Assembly: GCA_017458185.1 (NCBI GenBank)
Contig: JAFTFY010000003.1
Coordinates: forward strand, 37,996 to 101,995
Direction: 5' to 3'
Source of the DNA: Neisseriaceae bacterium
GTDB lineage: Bacteria > Pseudomonadota > Gammaproteobacteria > Burkholderiales > Neisseriaceae
Length of the DNA stretch: 64,000 nt
Part shown: piece after piece, positions 42,653 through 53,623 of the stretch
Layout of the letters: each line of letters starts with the position of its first letter
Position numbering within the stretch: position 1 is the stretch's first letter
Made by a program: the position numbers and the translations under genes
The notes under the pieces: generated by a model
Told to the model about the DNA's origin: nothing
The model's input: only the letters and a program-made list of their open reading frames with translations
The model's database searches: none

Positions 42653-43099
42653 ATGCGTTCTTTATTAGAAACAATCGCCATTGTGGCGTGGTTAGGAAGT
42701 TTAACCGTTATCGGTTATGTGGTTGCACCCGTTTTATTTCAAAATCTTCCCAAAATGAAAGCGGGCGATATTGCGGGGCAGTTATTTCATATTGTCTCTT
42801 ACATTGGCATTACTTCGGCAGTTGTTTTAATTTTTTCAGGCAGCCTGAAAAATGGTTTTAAGTCATTTTTAGGCAGCCTGAAAGGGTTTTTTATTGCCAT
42901 TGCCTTATTATGCACAATAGTCAGCGAATGGCTAATTACGCCTGTGATTGTGGCATTAAAAACAAATGGTAAAAATGTGTTATATCAACAAGTTGGCGGC
43001 AGTTTCGCACAATGGCATGGCGTATCGCAAATTATTTATTTAATGACCGCAATCAGCCTATTTTTATTTGTTATTTTTTGGACAAGGGAAAATAAATAA
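42653..43099 (+). CDS. DUF4149-type membrane protein
   Basis: The 148-residue protein has four membrane helices (about 5-30, 45-63, 75-97 and 120-143) and the pattern LETIAIVAWLGSLTVIGYVVAPVLFQNLPKMKAGDIAGQLF, which matches DUF4149-like proteins of beta-proteobacteria. Their function is not known. Two uptake palindromes at 42836 and 42871 are read in frame as FSGSLKNG and LGSLKG, giving a short loop between the second and third helices. AAGGAAAAACA precedes the start. The next gene starts two bases after its stop, so the two form an operon. Confidence 0.8.
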   Translation: MRSLLETIAIVAWLGSLTVIGYVVAPVLFQNLPKMKAGDIAGQLFHIVSYIGITSAVVLIFSGSLKNGFKSFLGSLKGFFIAIALLCTIVSEWLITPVIVALKTNGKNVLYQQVGGSFAQWHGVSQIIYLMTAISLFLFVIFWTRENK

Positions 43100-43100
43100 A

Positions 43101-43352
43101 ATGAAACTCATCTTATTGTATCGAGAATACTGTTCTTTATGCAAAGAAATGTTAGAAGAATTAAAAAAATACCAAAAACAATATTCTTTTGACATTGAAA
43201 TTAAAGATATAGATAATGACGAAGATTTATTGCCACAATATGATGAACTTGTGCCTGTTTTATTGAATGAACAATATCACGAAATTTGTCATTATCATTT
43301 GAATACAGACGCATTATTGAAAGAACTCAATGCAAGACGAAACGCTGATTGA
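43101..43352 (+). CDS. Glutaredoxin-like (DUF836) thiol protein
   Basis: The 83-residue protein has a thioredoxin-fold start MKLILLYREYCSLCKEMLEELKKYQ with the redox motif C-S-L-C at Cys12 and Cys15 (of this reading). It has DIEIKDIDNDEDLLPQYDELVPVLL in the position of the cis-proline segment and short total length, as in the DUF836 glutaredoxin-like family. Possible roles include thiol-disulfide exchange or holding metal clusters; the substrate is unknown. The internal ATG with AAGGGAAAATAAATAA upstream is chosen. It follows the DUF4149 gene by one base and overlaps xerD by 23 bases, so all three are translationally linked. Confidence 0.8.
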   Translation: MKLILLYREYCSLCKEMLEELKKYQKQYSFDIEIKDIDNDEDLLPQYDELVPVLLNEQYHEICHYHLNTDALLKELNARRNAD

Positions 43353-44208
43353 ACAATTTTTAGACCATTTATGGCTTGCCGAACGCTTGTCGCACAATAC
43401 GCTATCGGCTTATCGGCGAGATTTGCACAAAATTAGCCTGCAACTTGCAAAAAACAATCAATCTTTAAGCGATTGTTCTCGTGAAGATTTATCGTCCGCT
43501 ATTTTTGATAATGCCCAAAAAAATTCGTCTAAATCGCGTGCTTTGTCGGCGGCAAAACGCTTTTTTGCGTGGCGACAAGAAATCGACCAAAATACGCCAA
43601 ACCCGACACAACACATTCATTCTATTAAAAAAAATCGTCATCTGCCTGTGATTATGGGCGAGAATGCCATAGACGCATTACTTGCCGCACCCGACACTTC
43701 AACGCCTTTGGGCTTGCGAGATGCGGCACTGTTAGAGTTAATGTACGCCACAGGCTTGCGTGTGAGCGAGGCGGTGTCGCTGACATTAGGCGAAATTGAT
43801 TTAAATGTGGGCGTGCTACACACAGTGGGCAAGGGCGACAAGGAGCGGCTTGTGCCTTTGGGCGAAGTAGCGGTAGAAAAATTAGCCGATTATTTGAAAA
43901 ACGCTCGTCCAAACTTACTGAAAGGTGTGGCGTGCGATTTTGTGTTTGTCAGTCAAAAAAAGGGCGGCATTACACGCCAGTTAGCGTGGCAAGTGGTCAA
44001 ACGCTATGCACAGGAAGTGGGCATTTATCAACTATCGCCACACGGCTTGCGGCACGCCTTTGCCACGCATTTGGTTAATCACGGAGCAGATTTGCGTGCC
44101 GTGCAAATGCTATTAGGACACGCCGATATTAGCACCACGCAAATTTATACGCACATTGCCACAGAACGCCTAAAACACATTGTGCATACACATCACCCAC
44201 GCGGTTAA
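43330..44208 (+). CDS. xerD: XerD, site-specific tyrosine recombinase
   Basis: XerD resolves chromosome dimers at dif together with XerC and FtsK, and is also used by integrative elements. The 292-residue protein has the core-binding N-terminal domain (1-105) and a catalytic domain with all expected residues: Arg144 (ATGLRVSE), Lys168 (VGKGDKERLVPLG), His238 and Arg241 (SPHGLRHAFATHL), His264 (LLGHADISTTQIY) and Tyr273. The ATG lies inside the glutaredoxin-like gene. A XerC assignment cannot be fully excluded from sequence alone, but SPHGLRHAFATHL and LGHADISTTQIYTHI favour XerD. An uptake variant follows the stop. Confidence 0.93.
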   Translation: MQDETLIEQFLDHLWLAERLSHNTLSAYRRDLHKISLQLAKNNQSLSDCSREDLSSAIFDNAQKNSSKSRALSAAKRFFAWRQEIDQNTPNPTQHIHSIKKNRHLPVIMGENAIDALLAAPDTSTPLGLRDAALLELMYATGLRVSEAVSLTLGEIDLNVGVLHTVGKGDKERLVPLGEVAVEKLADYLKNARPNLLKGVACDFVFVSQKKGGITRQLAWQVVKRYAQEVGIYQLSPHGLRHAFATHLVNHGADLRAVQMLLGHADISTTQIYTHIATERLKHIVHTHHPRG

Positions 44209-44233
44209 GGGTTTTGTGCTACCTGAAACCTTA

Positions 44234-45196
44234 CTATTTCAACGGCACATAACCGCTTTGTTCGACAATTTTTTGACCATCTTCCGACACTGCCCAATCA
44301 ATCAATTTTTGGATATTCGGATTACTATTATTTGCTGCATAAACCAACACAATTTCACCCACTAACGGATATTTACCGTTAGCAATATTATTTTTATCAG
44401 GATAAGCGCCGTTAATAGAAAGCATTTTCACTTTACCGTTTCCCACAAGTCCTTCAACATAATAGCGAAACGAAAAGCCAATCGGCGAACCAAAATATCC
44501 TCGAATAGTCTTTTTTATTTTTTTATTATTCATTACTTTAAGCATTTTCGTTTGCGAACCGCTACCTTGATTTCTGGTTAAAGCCTGAATAAAACGATTA
44601 TCGCCGCCCACTTCTTTCCAATTTTTAATTTTGCCTGTATAAATATGTTCAATTTCTTGCAAAGACACATTATCAACAGGATTATTTTTATTGACTAAAA
44701 ACACAAAAGCGTCATAACCAATAGGAACAAATTTAAGTTCTACGCCATGACTTTCTGCATATTGCAACTGTTCTTTTGAGGGGCGTGCAACCATAATAAT
44801 ATCGACATCGCCATCAACAATCGCTTTATATGCTCCACGAGTATTGCGATATTGCAAAGCAGAAGACGAAGTAAATTCTTTATTTTGCATTTCTACTGAA
44901 TTTTCAGGATAAAGTGAATAAACAAAAGCAGAAAATACAGGAAAAAGTGCCGCCGCACCGTCAATTTTTGGCAAATCGCCTGTTAATTTTGTTGTAGAAT
45001 TTATTTTAACAATTTGACTGTTTTCGTCAAAAGGCAAGAATTTATGCACTTCAACCGATTTTACCTGCATTTCAGGGCTGGTTTCATTGATATAACGGCG
45101 AGTTATTTCTAAATAAAAAGCCAAATTAAATAAAACAAATCCTAAAATTAAACCTATTAAAATCAAATGCTTATTATATTTTTTAATGATATTCAT
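44234..45196 (-). CDS. Membrane-tethered PstS-like substrate-binding protein
   Basis: The 320-residue product (start 45196, AGGAAATGTTCA upstream) begins with an uncleaved-looking helix (KHLILIGLILGFVLFNLAFYL) and continues with a PBP-like fold resembling phosphate-binding PstS: PKIDGAAALFPVFSAFVYSLY, GDVDIIMVARPSKEQ, FVPIGYDAFVFLVNKNNPVDNVSLQEIEHIYTGKIKNWKEVGG, TRNQGSGSQTKMLKVM and DWAVSEDGQKIVEQSGYVPLK. Segments TSSSALQY and RNQGSGSQT lie where PstS binds phosphate oxygens. No pst permease or ATPase genes accompany it. Its ATG overlaps the stop of a 45-codon membrane protein, and two further tiny membrane proteins precede. It may sense rather than import its ligand. Confidence 0.82.
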   Translation of the reverse strand: MNIIKKYNKHLILIGLILGFVLFNLAFYLEITRRYINETSPEMQVKSVEVHKFLPFDENSQIVKINSTTKLTGDLPKIDGAAALFPVFSAFVYSLYPENSVEMQNKEFTSSSALQYRNTRGAYKAIVDGDVDIIMVARPSKEQLQYAESHGVELKFVPIGYDAFVFLVNKNNPVDNVSLQEIEHIYTGKIKNWKEVGGDNRFIQALTRNQGSGSQTKMLKVMNNKKIKKTIRGYFGSPIGFSFRYYVEGLVGNGKVKMLSINGAYPDKNNIANGKYPLVGEIVLVYAANNSNPNIQKLIDWAVSEDGQKIVEQSGYVPLK

Positions 45197-45330
45197 TGAA
45201 CATTTCCTATATAAGAAATAATGGAGCAATGTTGTTGTAAATATAATGTATAAACAAGCAAGCACACGGTTAATATTGAACCGATAATACTAATAAAAAG
45301 CAAGGCTCGGATATATGTTTTATCTGACAT
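45193..45330 (-). CDS. 45-residue single-span membrane protein coupled to the PstS-like gene
   Basis: This small frame reads MSDKTYIRALLFISIIGSIL followed by TVCLLVYTLYLQQHCSIISYIGNVQ. It has one hydrophobic span of about 20 residues and a short polar tail. Its stop TGA overlaps the next ATG (ATGA), the same coupling as in the toxin-like pair, which is the main evidence that it is translated. AAGGA lies 12 bases upstream of its ATG, somewhat far. No homologue is recognised. It is one of three tiny membrane genes in a row here. Confidence 0.6.
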   Translation of the reverse strand: MSDKTYIRALLFISIIGSILTVCLLVYTLYLQQHCSIISYIGNVQ

Positions 45331-45357
45331 AATAAAATTAAATCCTTTTTATAATAA

Positions 45358-45591
45358 TTACATTAGACTAAAATTAGAAAATGATAAATAAACCATCATA
45401 AAAACAATGGCTACTTCAATACCAAAAACCACACTTGCCGCAATAAATTGAGCACGGCTTTTTGCATAAAGTATTTTATCTTCTTTCGGGGTTTGTTTCA
45501 GTGTTATCCACGACCAAAAAAACCACATTAAAATGAGAACAGGAAAAAGAAATAAAGATATACCCAAAATAATAAATAAAAAATTAATCAT
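45358..45591 (-). CDS. 77-residue membrane protein of the PstS-like operon
   Basis: Two hydrophobic spans (residues about 2-28 and 48-70) flank a short charged loop, TLKQTPKEDKILYAKSRAQF. Composition and topology resemble the neighbour at 45617-45868 (compare TPKEDKILYAKSRAQF with PIDDDEMLEYEVRKTQW), suggesting the two are paralogues. It lies 27 bases from the 45-codon gene and 25 from the next, all on the minus strand. No family name can be given. The likely location is the inner membrane. Confidence 0.68.
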   Translation of the reverse strand: MINFLFIILGISLFLFPVLILMWFFWSWITLKQTPKEDKILYAKSRAQFIAASVVFGIEVAIVFMMVYLSFSNFSLM

Positions 45592-45616
45592 TAAAAACTC
45601 CTTTTAATCAATGTAA

Positions 45617-45868
45617 TCAATAATACTTATCAAAAATACTGATAAGAACAATTAAGCCAATACACCACAAAAAACCCAAAAACACCCCCAAAGCACAATG
45701 CCATTGTGTTTTACGCACTTCATATTCAAGCATTTCATCATCATCTATCGGCTGATTTTTATATTTTTTATATCGCACATAAGCAACAATTAACCATATA
45801 ATTGAAGCCAATGGCAGAATAAAAACTATTGCGAGTAAGATAAGAAAAAATAAACCTGCTAAATCCAT
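45617..45868 (-). CDS. 83-residue membrane protein, first gene of the PstS-like operon
   Basis: The ATG at 45868 (MDLAGLFFLILLAIVFILPL) is preferred. A longer frame to 46000 would include an uptake variant and overlap the TauE/SafE-like gene. There are two membrane spans (4-27 and 55-78) around the charged loop YVRYKKYKNQPIDDDEMLEYEV. The protein is not recognised. With the next three genes it forms a compact four-gene, same-strand unit of small membrane proteins ending in a tethered binding protein, a layout not matching known phosphate transport operons. Confidence 0.68.
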   Translation of the reverse strand: MDLAGLFFLILLAIVFILPLASIIWLIVAYVRYKKYKNQPIDDDEMLEYEVRKTQWHCALGVFLGFLWCIGLIVLISIFDKYY

Positions 45869-45939
45869 AACAAATTTTCTTGTAAATAACTTAATAAAAT
45901 TATTACAGTTTTTTATAAATTGTGCAATAAATAAGCCGT

Positions 45940-46638
45940 TCAGATTGCCTGAAAAATACTCAACCAACCAAAAAACTGGACTAATCGCCACACAGCCCAC
46001 AGTACAATAATTAAACCCGCAATCAGTCTTATCTTTTTGTTTTGAAAAAAGTTTTTAATTTGTGCGGCAAATAGGCTGACGGCTAATAAATTAGGCAGCG
46101 TCCCCAAACCGAATGCCAACATAATCAACGCCCCTGACGCGAAATGCCCTGATGACAATGCCGTTGCCGAAACGCTATACACCAAGCCGCACGGTATCCA
46201 GCCCCACAATGCACCCACAATTAGGCTGCCTGAAACGCTTTGAATGGGCAGAAATTTGTGCATAATGGGCTGCAATTTTCGCCAAATCGGCTTGCCTACG
46301 CTTTCAATTTTGGCAAAACCTACAAATAAACCCGATAAATATAAGCCTGCAAATATCAATAAAATTTGGGCAACAACAAATAAAACAGCACGAAATTCAT
46401 TACCAAAAACCGTGTTTGTACCTAATTGTCCAAATAAGCCAAATAATGCACCTATGATAATGTAACTTACTAATCTACCAAGATTTAATAGAATAATCAA
46501 TTTATGGCGTGAGATATGCGGCGGTAATTGCAAAGAAAACGCTGCACACAATCCGCCACACATACCCACACAATGCACACCGCCTAAAAAACCAAGCATA
46601 AATGATAAATAAAGTTGCGATAAATCTAAATCAGTCAT
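45940..46638 (-). CDS. TauE/SafE-like (DsbD_2) membrane protein
   Basis: The 232-residue six-span protein starts DLSQLYLSFMLGFLGGVHCVGMCGGLCAAFSLQL, the conserved H-C-x-G-M-C-G-G signature of the DsbD_2/'sulfite exporter TauE/SafE family' proteins often encoded near cytochrome-oxidase (cco) assembly genes. It has a second repeat including GALWGWIPCGLVYSVSATALSSG. These proteins are thought to handle copper, thiols or heavy metals during oxidase maturation. No ccoI/ccoS neighbours are present. Its 3' end touches an uptake variant at 45942. An uptake sequence near 46211 is read in frame as VSGSLIVGA. Confidence 0.86.
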   Translation of the reverse strand: MTDLDLSQLYLSFMLGFLGGVHCVGMCGGLCAAFSLQLPPHISRHKLIILLNLGRLVSYIIIGALFGLFGQLGTNTVFGNEFRAVLFVVAQILLIFAGLYLSGLFVGFAKIESVGKPIWRKLQPIMHKFLPIQSVSGSLIVGALWGWIPCGLVYSVSATALSSGHFASGALIMLAFGLGTLPNLLAVSLFAAQIKNFFQNKKIRLIAGLIIVLWAVWRLVQFFGWLSIFQAI

Positions 46639-46690
46639 TTTTATTTAAGTGTTTGTTGTTAATAAATTTTCAGGCTGCCTGAATTAAAAT

Positions 46691-46915
46691 CTGTGTCATT
46701 GCGAGATTTTTTCGTTAGAAAAAATCGTGGCAATCCAGTAAAAAAATCGTCAGATTTTTTACCAACGCCGTAAGGCGTTGTAACACGCTGTTTCTTATAG
46801 CATTTAGGCAATCTAAAAGGCTTAATGCAATACGACTAAAACGCCTTACGGCGTTTGTTTTGCCTGTCGGCAAAACTGGATTGCCACGCCGAGACTTCGT
46901 CTCGGCTCGCAATGA
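46691..46915. repeat. Head-to-head pair of TTGCGAG-family hairpin repeats
   Basis: The left copy has stems GATTTTTTC/GAAAAAATC, AAAAAATC/GATTTTTT and AACGCC/GGCGTT. The right, on the minus strand, has GCCGAGAC/GTCTCGGC, TTTTGCC/GGCAAAA and AACGCC/GGCGTT. Uptake palindromes lie at about 46668 and 46954. The 355-base gap contains nothing else apparent. Confidence 0.88.
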
Positions 46916-46993
46916 CACGGTTTTGAACATTTTGAAACAATTTAACGATAAGTTTCAGGCTGCCTGAAAGTGCTTTCTGCCGTTAATCATTGC

Positions 46994-48607
46994 TCATTGT
47001 TTTATCTTAATTCTTCCCCCTGCACAATTTTTTTCGCCCACAGAAATATTGAATTGAATTCTATTTTTTTCTTTATCCCCTACAAGACGAATGGTAACTA
47101 AATCGTTCGGGCGGATAAATTGTTGAAATTTCAAGTTTTCTATGCGGTCTATTTGCCAGTTTTCGCCGTAGAATTTCTTTGCCAAATTCATTGCCCATTG
47201 AATTTCAATCGCACCAGGTACTAATGGAAATTGTTGAAAATGTCCGTCAAAATAGGCTAAATCCAAAGGTACTGTGCCTGTTACAATATATTCGCCTATC
47301 TCTTTGTTTTCTAATGATAATTGCCATTGTGGCGTGGTTTGGCGTTTGGTAAAGGCTGCCTGAAAATCAGCAACCGAAATTTTTGACTGGGCATTGCGGG
47401 GTAATTCGTGCGTTAATCGCCAGTATTTGGGGCAAACTGCTGCGTCAAAATGCTTGCCACAATGTTGTTTTAGAGCGTTCAAAACGCTTTTTCTGCCCTG
47501 TTGTTTTAAGATTGCAATGCCGTCATCATTTAAAGCAATCCACGCGGCAATGCGTTGATTTTTCTGCGAAATACCGCAAAATGCGTCTTTTATCAGACGG
47601 TGCGTCATTAAATGCTGCTCAATCGCGTCCAAAGAAATGCGTTTGTCTTCTAATTTTAAAATACGGTCATTTCTTCCTAATAATTTCAAAGACTTACCCT
47701 TAATTTCTGCCATATCCGCCATCGCACATTCACCGCCACTCCATGCGGAAAGAATATGCAAACAATCGTCTTGCAGCCACGCTTTAACGCCGTCAAACAG
47801 CGTCCAGTCGCCTGTTCCCTGCCGATGAGCCATCACGCCTGTTTCGGTACTGCCATAAATATCAAAGGGATAGAAATGAAAATGCTTGTGAATATTGTCG
47901 GCAACAGCGGCAGGCATCATACCGCCTGCACTAATCATACCTTGCACCGTGTTTAAGCCCACAATGCGGTCAATTTGTGCGTCCAAGCGTTTGAGCAAAG
48001 CAGGGGACGCAATCCACACACAGGGCGAGTTGCTTGCGGCGGCTAAATCTTCGGGGTACATTTGCTGATATTCGTCCAAAATCCAGCCCATTGCCAACCC
48101 CGTAAAAATGCGGAAAGTCAAGCCATACAAATGCTGCGGCGACACGCTGGACACGGCTTTTAATCCCTGCCATTTTTCAGGCAGCACGGCTTTGAGTGCC
48201 AACGCCTCATTCACCATTTGCCCTGCGGTTTTGCCAACTATTTTCGGCTCGCCCGATGAACCCGAAGTTTTGAGCCACAACTGTGCGTTTGCGGCAATCG
48301 TTTCATCGCAAGCGTCTGCCACAGGCATTTTATCAATTCGCCAAATGCCTGCAATAATATCGCTGTCGGATAAAAAAACGCAGTGATTTTGCTTGCCCCA
48401 TTCCAGAGAAGACGCTGACAAATTAGGCAATAAAAACACTTCCGCCCCTGCCCGCCAAGCCGCAGCCAGTGCGGCTGTAAAAAGCACTGCATTGTGTGCA
48501 TACAAAGCCACAGTGCGGTACTTTTCTTCCTGCAAGCGTTGCGTTAAAGTCGATAAAACAGGAACTTGGGCAAAAAATGGGTCAATCGGGTTCATTGTGA
48601 GTAGCAT
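46994..48607 (-). CDS. Aryl-polyene ApeH-ApeI-like fusion: acyl/aryl ligase plus hot-dog dehydratase
   Basis: The 537-residue protein has an AMP-forming adenylation domain at about residues 1-400: SGSSGEPKIVGK as the P-loop-like motif, YGSTETGVMA, the LLGRNDRILKLEDKRISLDAIE hinge, and a late Lys. It ends in a hot-dog domain (about 430-537, YFDGHFQQFPLVPGAIEIQWAMNLAKKFYG) like FabZ/ApeI. In aryl-polyene clusters ApeH loads 4-hydroxycinnamate-type starters on the carrier protein and ApeI is a dehydratase; these are usually separate genes. Here they are fused and, with ligA in between, lie apart from the other ape-like genes. A methionine at residue 5 is an alternative start. Confidence 0.82.
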   Translation of the reverse strand: MLLTMNPIDPFFAQVPVLSTLTQRLQEEKYRTVALYAHNAVLFTAALAAAWRAGAEVFLLPNLSASSLEWGKQNHCVFLSDSDIIAGIWRIDKMPVADACDETIAANAQLWLKTSGSSGEPKIVGKTAGQMVNEALALKAVLPEKWQGLKAVSSVSPQHLYGLTFRIFTGLAMGWILDEYQQMYPEDLAAASNSPCVWIASPALLKRLDAQIDRIVGLNTVQGMISAGGMMPAAVADNIHKHFHFYPFDIYGSTETGVMAHRQGTGDWTLFDGVKAWLQDDCLHILSAWSGGECAMADMAEIKGKSLKLLGRNDRILKLEDKRISLDAIEQHLMTHRLIKDAFCGISQKNQRIAAWIALNDDGIAILKQQGRKSVLNALKQHCGKHFDAAVCPKYWRLTHELPRNAQSKISVADFQAAFTKRQTTPQWQLSLENKEIGEYIVTGTVPLDLAYFDGHFQQFPLVPGAIEIQWAMNLAKKFYGENWQIDRIENLKFQQFIRPNDLVTIRLVGDKEKNRIQFNISVGEKNCAGGRIKIKQ

Positions 48608-48653
48608 GATAATTTTAAAATGGTTTTATTATACTCGTTTATACAAAATATAA

Positions 48654-51113
<2,460 letters not shown>

Positions 51114-51144
51114 AAGTTTTCAGGCTGCCTGACAGAAAAAACAG

Positions 51145-51427
51145 TGTCATTGCGAGACGACAGTTAGCCGTTAGCGGTTTACCGCTTACGGATATGTCGC
51201 CCCGAGCCGTAAGGCGTGGGGGTCTCGAAGTCCTGTCGTGGCAATCCAGTTAAAACCGCAGGTTTTAACAAACGCCGATAGGCGTTTTTACGGCATTGCA
51301 AAAAGTCTTATCTGTTTCCTTTAATCATTTTGCATACTGTCGTTACAACGCCTTTGGCGTTGTGTTTTGCCTGTGGCAAAACTGGATTGCCACGCCTTGC
51401 CTTGCGGCAAGTCTCGCAATGACACGG
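51145..51427. repeat. TTGCGAG-family repeat pair with a nested hairpin unit
   Basis: The left copy has its first stem interrupted by the 45-base unit at 51156-51200 also seen at 272-316, then AAAACC/GGTTTT and AACGCC/GGCGTT. The facing right copy, read on the minus strand, has GACTTG/CAAGGC with imperfect pairing, TTTTGCC/GGCAAAA and AACGCC/GGCGTT. It fills the ligA-ApeK gap of 324 bases with uptake sequences at each end. Confidence 0.85.
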
Positions 51428-51437
51428 TTTTTTGTTT

Positions 51438-51875
51438 TCAGGCAGCCTGAAAACCTTGATACTGCTTAATCGCTTGTTGCAAGGCGTTGGGAATGATAAA
51501 TTGTGTTTCTTGATTATCAATGCGAATGGCGACTTGTTCGGTGGTGGCACGCGTTAGTTTTTCGCCTGTTTCACTGTCTGAAATGGTGTAGTTAAACACT
51601 AATTTACTTTCAAAATCAACTAATTGCGTTTCAATGCGGATTTTCTGTCCAAAGCGTGCAGGTCGCATATATTTCACCTGCAATTTGACAATCGGATAGC
51701 AAAAGCCGTCTTTCCGCATATCGTTGTAATTATGGGCAATTTCGTTCAAAAAGGCACAACGAGCCATTTCAAAATATTTCACATAATTACCGTGCCACGC
51801 CACATTAAGGGCATCGACATCAAAAAAGGGGATTTCACATTCAAAAAAATGACGACAATAAATATGTTGTTTCAT
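51438..51875 (-). CDS. ApeK-like hot-dog thioesterase
   Basis: The 145-residue protein has a 4-hydroxybenzoyl-CoA-thioesterase-like hot-dog fold: FFDVDALNVAWHGNYVKYFEMARCAFL with the conserved Asp/Asn-rich active-site helix, then RIETQLVDFESKLVFNYTISD. In aryl-polyene clusters ApeK is an accessory thioesterase. The upstream neighbour (11 bases away) is an LpxL-like acyltransferase and the two are probably cotranscribed. The last residues FQAA come from an uptake palindrome that also contains the stop region. A simple housekeeping acyl-CoA thioesterase is the alternative, but location favours the cluster. Confidence 0.82.
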   Translation of the reverse strand: MKQHIYCRHFFECEIPFFDVDALNVAWHGNYVKYFEMARCAFLNEIAHNYNDMRKDGFCYPIVKLQVKYMRPARFGQKIRIETQLVDFESKLVFNYTISDSETGEKLTRATTEQVAIRIDNQETQFIIPNALQQAIKQYQGFQAA

Positions 51876-51885
51876 TGTTTAATCC

Positions 51886-52830
51886 TTAACTAATTGTTTT
51901 TTCTTGCCAAAAATCGTGAAAATTAAACCACTGCAAAGGATATTCCGCCGCAAATTCAGCCAAAATTGTGGCATATTTTTGCACTGTCTGCTCAATATAT
52001 TGTTGGCGTTTTTTGCCTGATACACTTGGAGGAATATCCGCAAAATGGCGTAAATGTAATTGATATTGCTTGTTTTTTTTCACTGCAAACAACAGTGTTA
52101 CAGGCGATTTTAATAGCAGTGCCAAAAGCCACGCTCCTTGTGGAAACAGGGCGTTTTCGCCCAAAAATGGCACGGCAACGGTTTTGCTGTTCTCATTAGG
52201 TGCGGTGCGGTCAGCCGCAATCACAATCCATTCGCCCGCGTCCAAGCGGGTAGACAAGTCTAACATTTGTGCCGCGTCCAAATCGGCAACCTGCACCACT
52301 CGCATATCTTCCGCCCCTGCCTGTTTCAATGCCTGATTGATTTTTGCGGCATTTTTGCCGTGCATCAACACATTCATTTTCAAATCGGGCAACCAGTGGC
52401 GTGCAAAACACCGCACCATTTCCACATTGCCTAAATGCGAACACACAAAAATTTCGCCGCGTCCTTGATTTTTTTTAATATGATTAAATATATTATCAGG
52501 GTCATCATATTGTAAATCTTCGGGCGGAATTTTATTTTGCCAAGCGGCAAAACGGTCAGCAATGGCAATACCAAATTGAATAAATTGCCGATAAACAGGC
52601 ATTATTTTGGGTAAAGGCGTTTTTGGAAATTGATTTTTTAATTTTTGTTGATAAGTTTTAATATTATGGCGGGCAGTTTTGGAAGTTAAATAAAAATACA
52701 AACACACAAAAAAGGCAATAAAGCGTACAAAAAATAAAGGGGTATATTGCACTAATAACAGTGTGATGCGTAAAAAGAATGAATTACCCCGTTCTTTTTT
52801 TTGCGACCAGTGTGTATTTGCATGATTCAT
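51886..52830 (-). CDS. LpxL/HtrB-like acyltransferase (ApeJ C-terminal half equivalent)
   Basis: The protein (about 314 residues with the ATG at 52830; a GTG at 52842 is possible) has an N-terminal membrane segment (FFLRITLLLVQYTPLFFVRFIAFFVCLYFYL). Its acyltransferase motif H-x4-E is in CSHLGNVEMV, with further blocks GEWIVIAADRTAPNENSKTVAVPFLGENALFPQGAWLLALLL, as in lipid A late acyltransferases. In aryl-polyene clusters a glycosyltransferase-acyltransferase fusion, ApeJ, has this domain; here it is separate from the glycosyltransferase gene. It might attach the polyene or acyl groups to a lipid anchor. It lies between ApeK-like and GT2 genes on the same strand. Confidence 0.8.
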   Translation of the reverse strand: MNHANTHWSQKKERGNSFFLRITLLLVQYTPLFFVRFIAFFVCLYFYLTSKTARHNIKTYQQKLKNQFPKTPLPKIMPVYRQFIQFGIAIADRFAAWQNKIPPEDLQYDDPDNIFNHIKKNQGRGEIFVCSHLGNVEMVRCFARHWLPDLKMNVLMHGKNAAKINQALKQAGAEDMRVVQVADLDAAQMLDLSTRLDAGEWIVIAADRTAPNENSKTVAVPFLGENALFPQGAWLLALLLKSPVTLLFAVKKNKQYQLHLRHFADIPPSVSGKKRQQYIEQTVQKYATILAEFAAEYPLQWFNFHDFWQEKTIS

Positions 52831-52883
52831 TGTTGATTTCACTTTTTTATTTAATAAATATTCTTTCAGGCTGCCTGAACGGT

Positions 52884-53600
52884 TTAATTTTTATCCTTTT
52901 TTTCCGGCAAAAAACGGCTTAAAAATAATCGTGCGTGCATTTTGGATATTTTAATATTATCTTGCCACATTTTAAAATGCGAAATGCCATTGTCTTGATA
53001 AGTAACAGGCGTATCTATCCAAATAATCGGTATTTTTTGGCGATACATTCTAATTAAAATTTCATTATCAAAATCCATACCATTGCCAACCGTTTCTTTT
53101 TGGCAAGTACTTAAAAAATTATCAATAGGATAAATTCTAAACCCACACAAACCGTCTTTAATAGAAAATGAGCATGTATGCAATACATTCCAAAAGTTGG
53201 TAATTTTGCGACCATATAATCGCGATTTGGGTGCGTCTTTGCCATAAATCGGATTCGCACAAATTAAAGCGTTGGGATTATTTTGGCAAGCGTCTTTTAA
53301 TTTGAAAATAGCATTAAAATCGTGCTGTGCGTCCGCATCTATTTGAAGTGAATGAGAAAAACCTTGTTTTTTTATTTCTTCAATACCATATTTTACCGCA
53401 AAACCTTTGCCGTGATTTTCAGGCAGCCTGAAAAGATTGATTGCATATTGTTGTTCTATATTATTTAATGCGTCTTGGTATTCTTCACCCGAACCGTCAT
53501 CAACCACAAAAATGGGAATATTTTCTTGTTGTAGGGCGGTAATGACTTTGGGTAAAGTGTGAATATGTCGATAATGGGGAATAATGGCAGCAAGTTTCAT
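52884..53600 (-). CDS. Family 2 glycosyltransferase (ApeJ N-terminal half equivalent)
   Basis: The 238-residue protein (start 53600, MKLAAIIPHY; an upstream start would overlap the next gene) has a GT-A fold: AAIIPHYRHIHTLPKVITAL, FVVDDGSGEEY, HGKGFAVKYGIEEIKKQGFSHSLQIDADAQHD with the D-x-D metal motif, GRKITNFWNVLH and GLCGFRIYPI. It resembles dolichol-phosphate-mannose-synthase-like GT2 enzymes and the N-terminal domain of ApeJ. It probably glycosylates or transfers a headgroup to the polyene lipid carrier. An uptake palindrome encodes INLFRLPENHG. It is between the acyltransferase and ApeG-like genes. Confidence 0.85.
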   Translation of the reverse strand: MKLAAIIPHYRHIHTLPKVITALQQENIPIFVVDDGSGEEYQDALNNIEQQYAINLFRLPENHGKGFAVKYGIEEIKKQGFSHSLQIDADAQHDFNAIFKLKDACQNNPNALICANPIYGKDAPKSRLYGRKITNFWNVLHTCSFSIKDGLCGFRIYPIDNFLSTCQKETVGNGMDFDNEILIRMYRQKIPIIWIDTPVTYQDNGISHFKMWQDNIKISKMHARLFLSRFLPEKKDKN

Positions 53601-53623
53601 TTTATTTATCTCGAATATATATT

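Noticed and set aside
51308..51550. Small frame overlapping the ApeK-like gene
   Set aside because: It is composed of repeat sequence and antisense-like frames, with no homology by eye.
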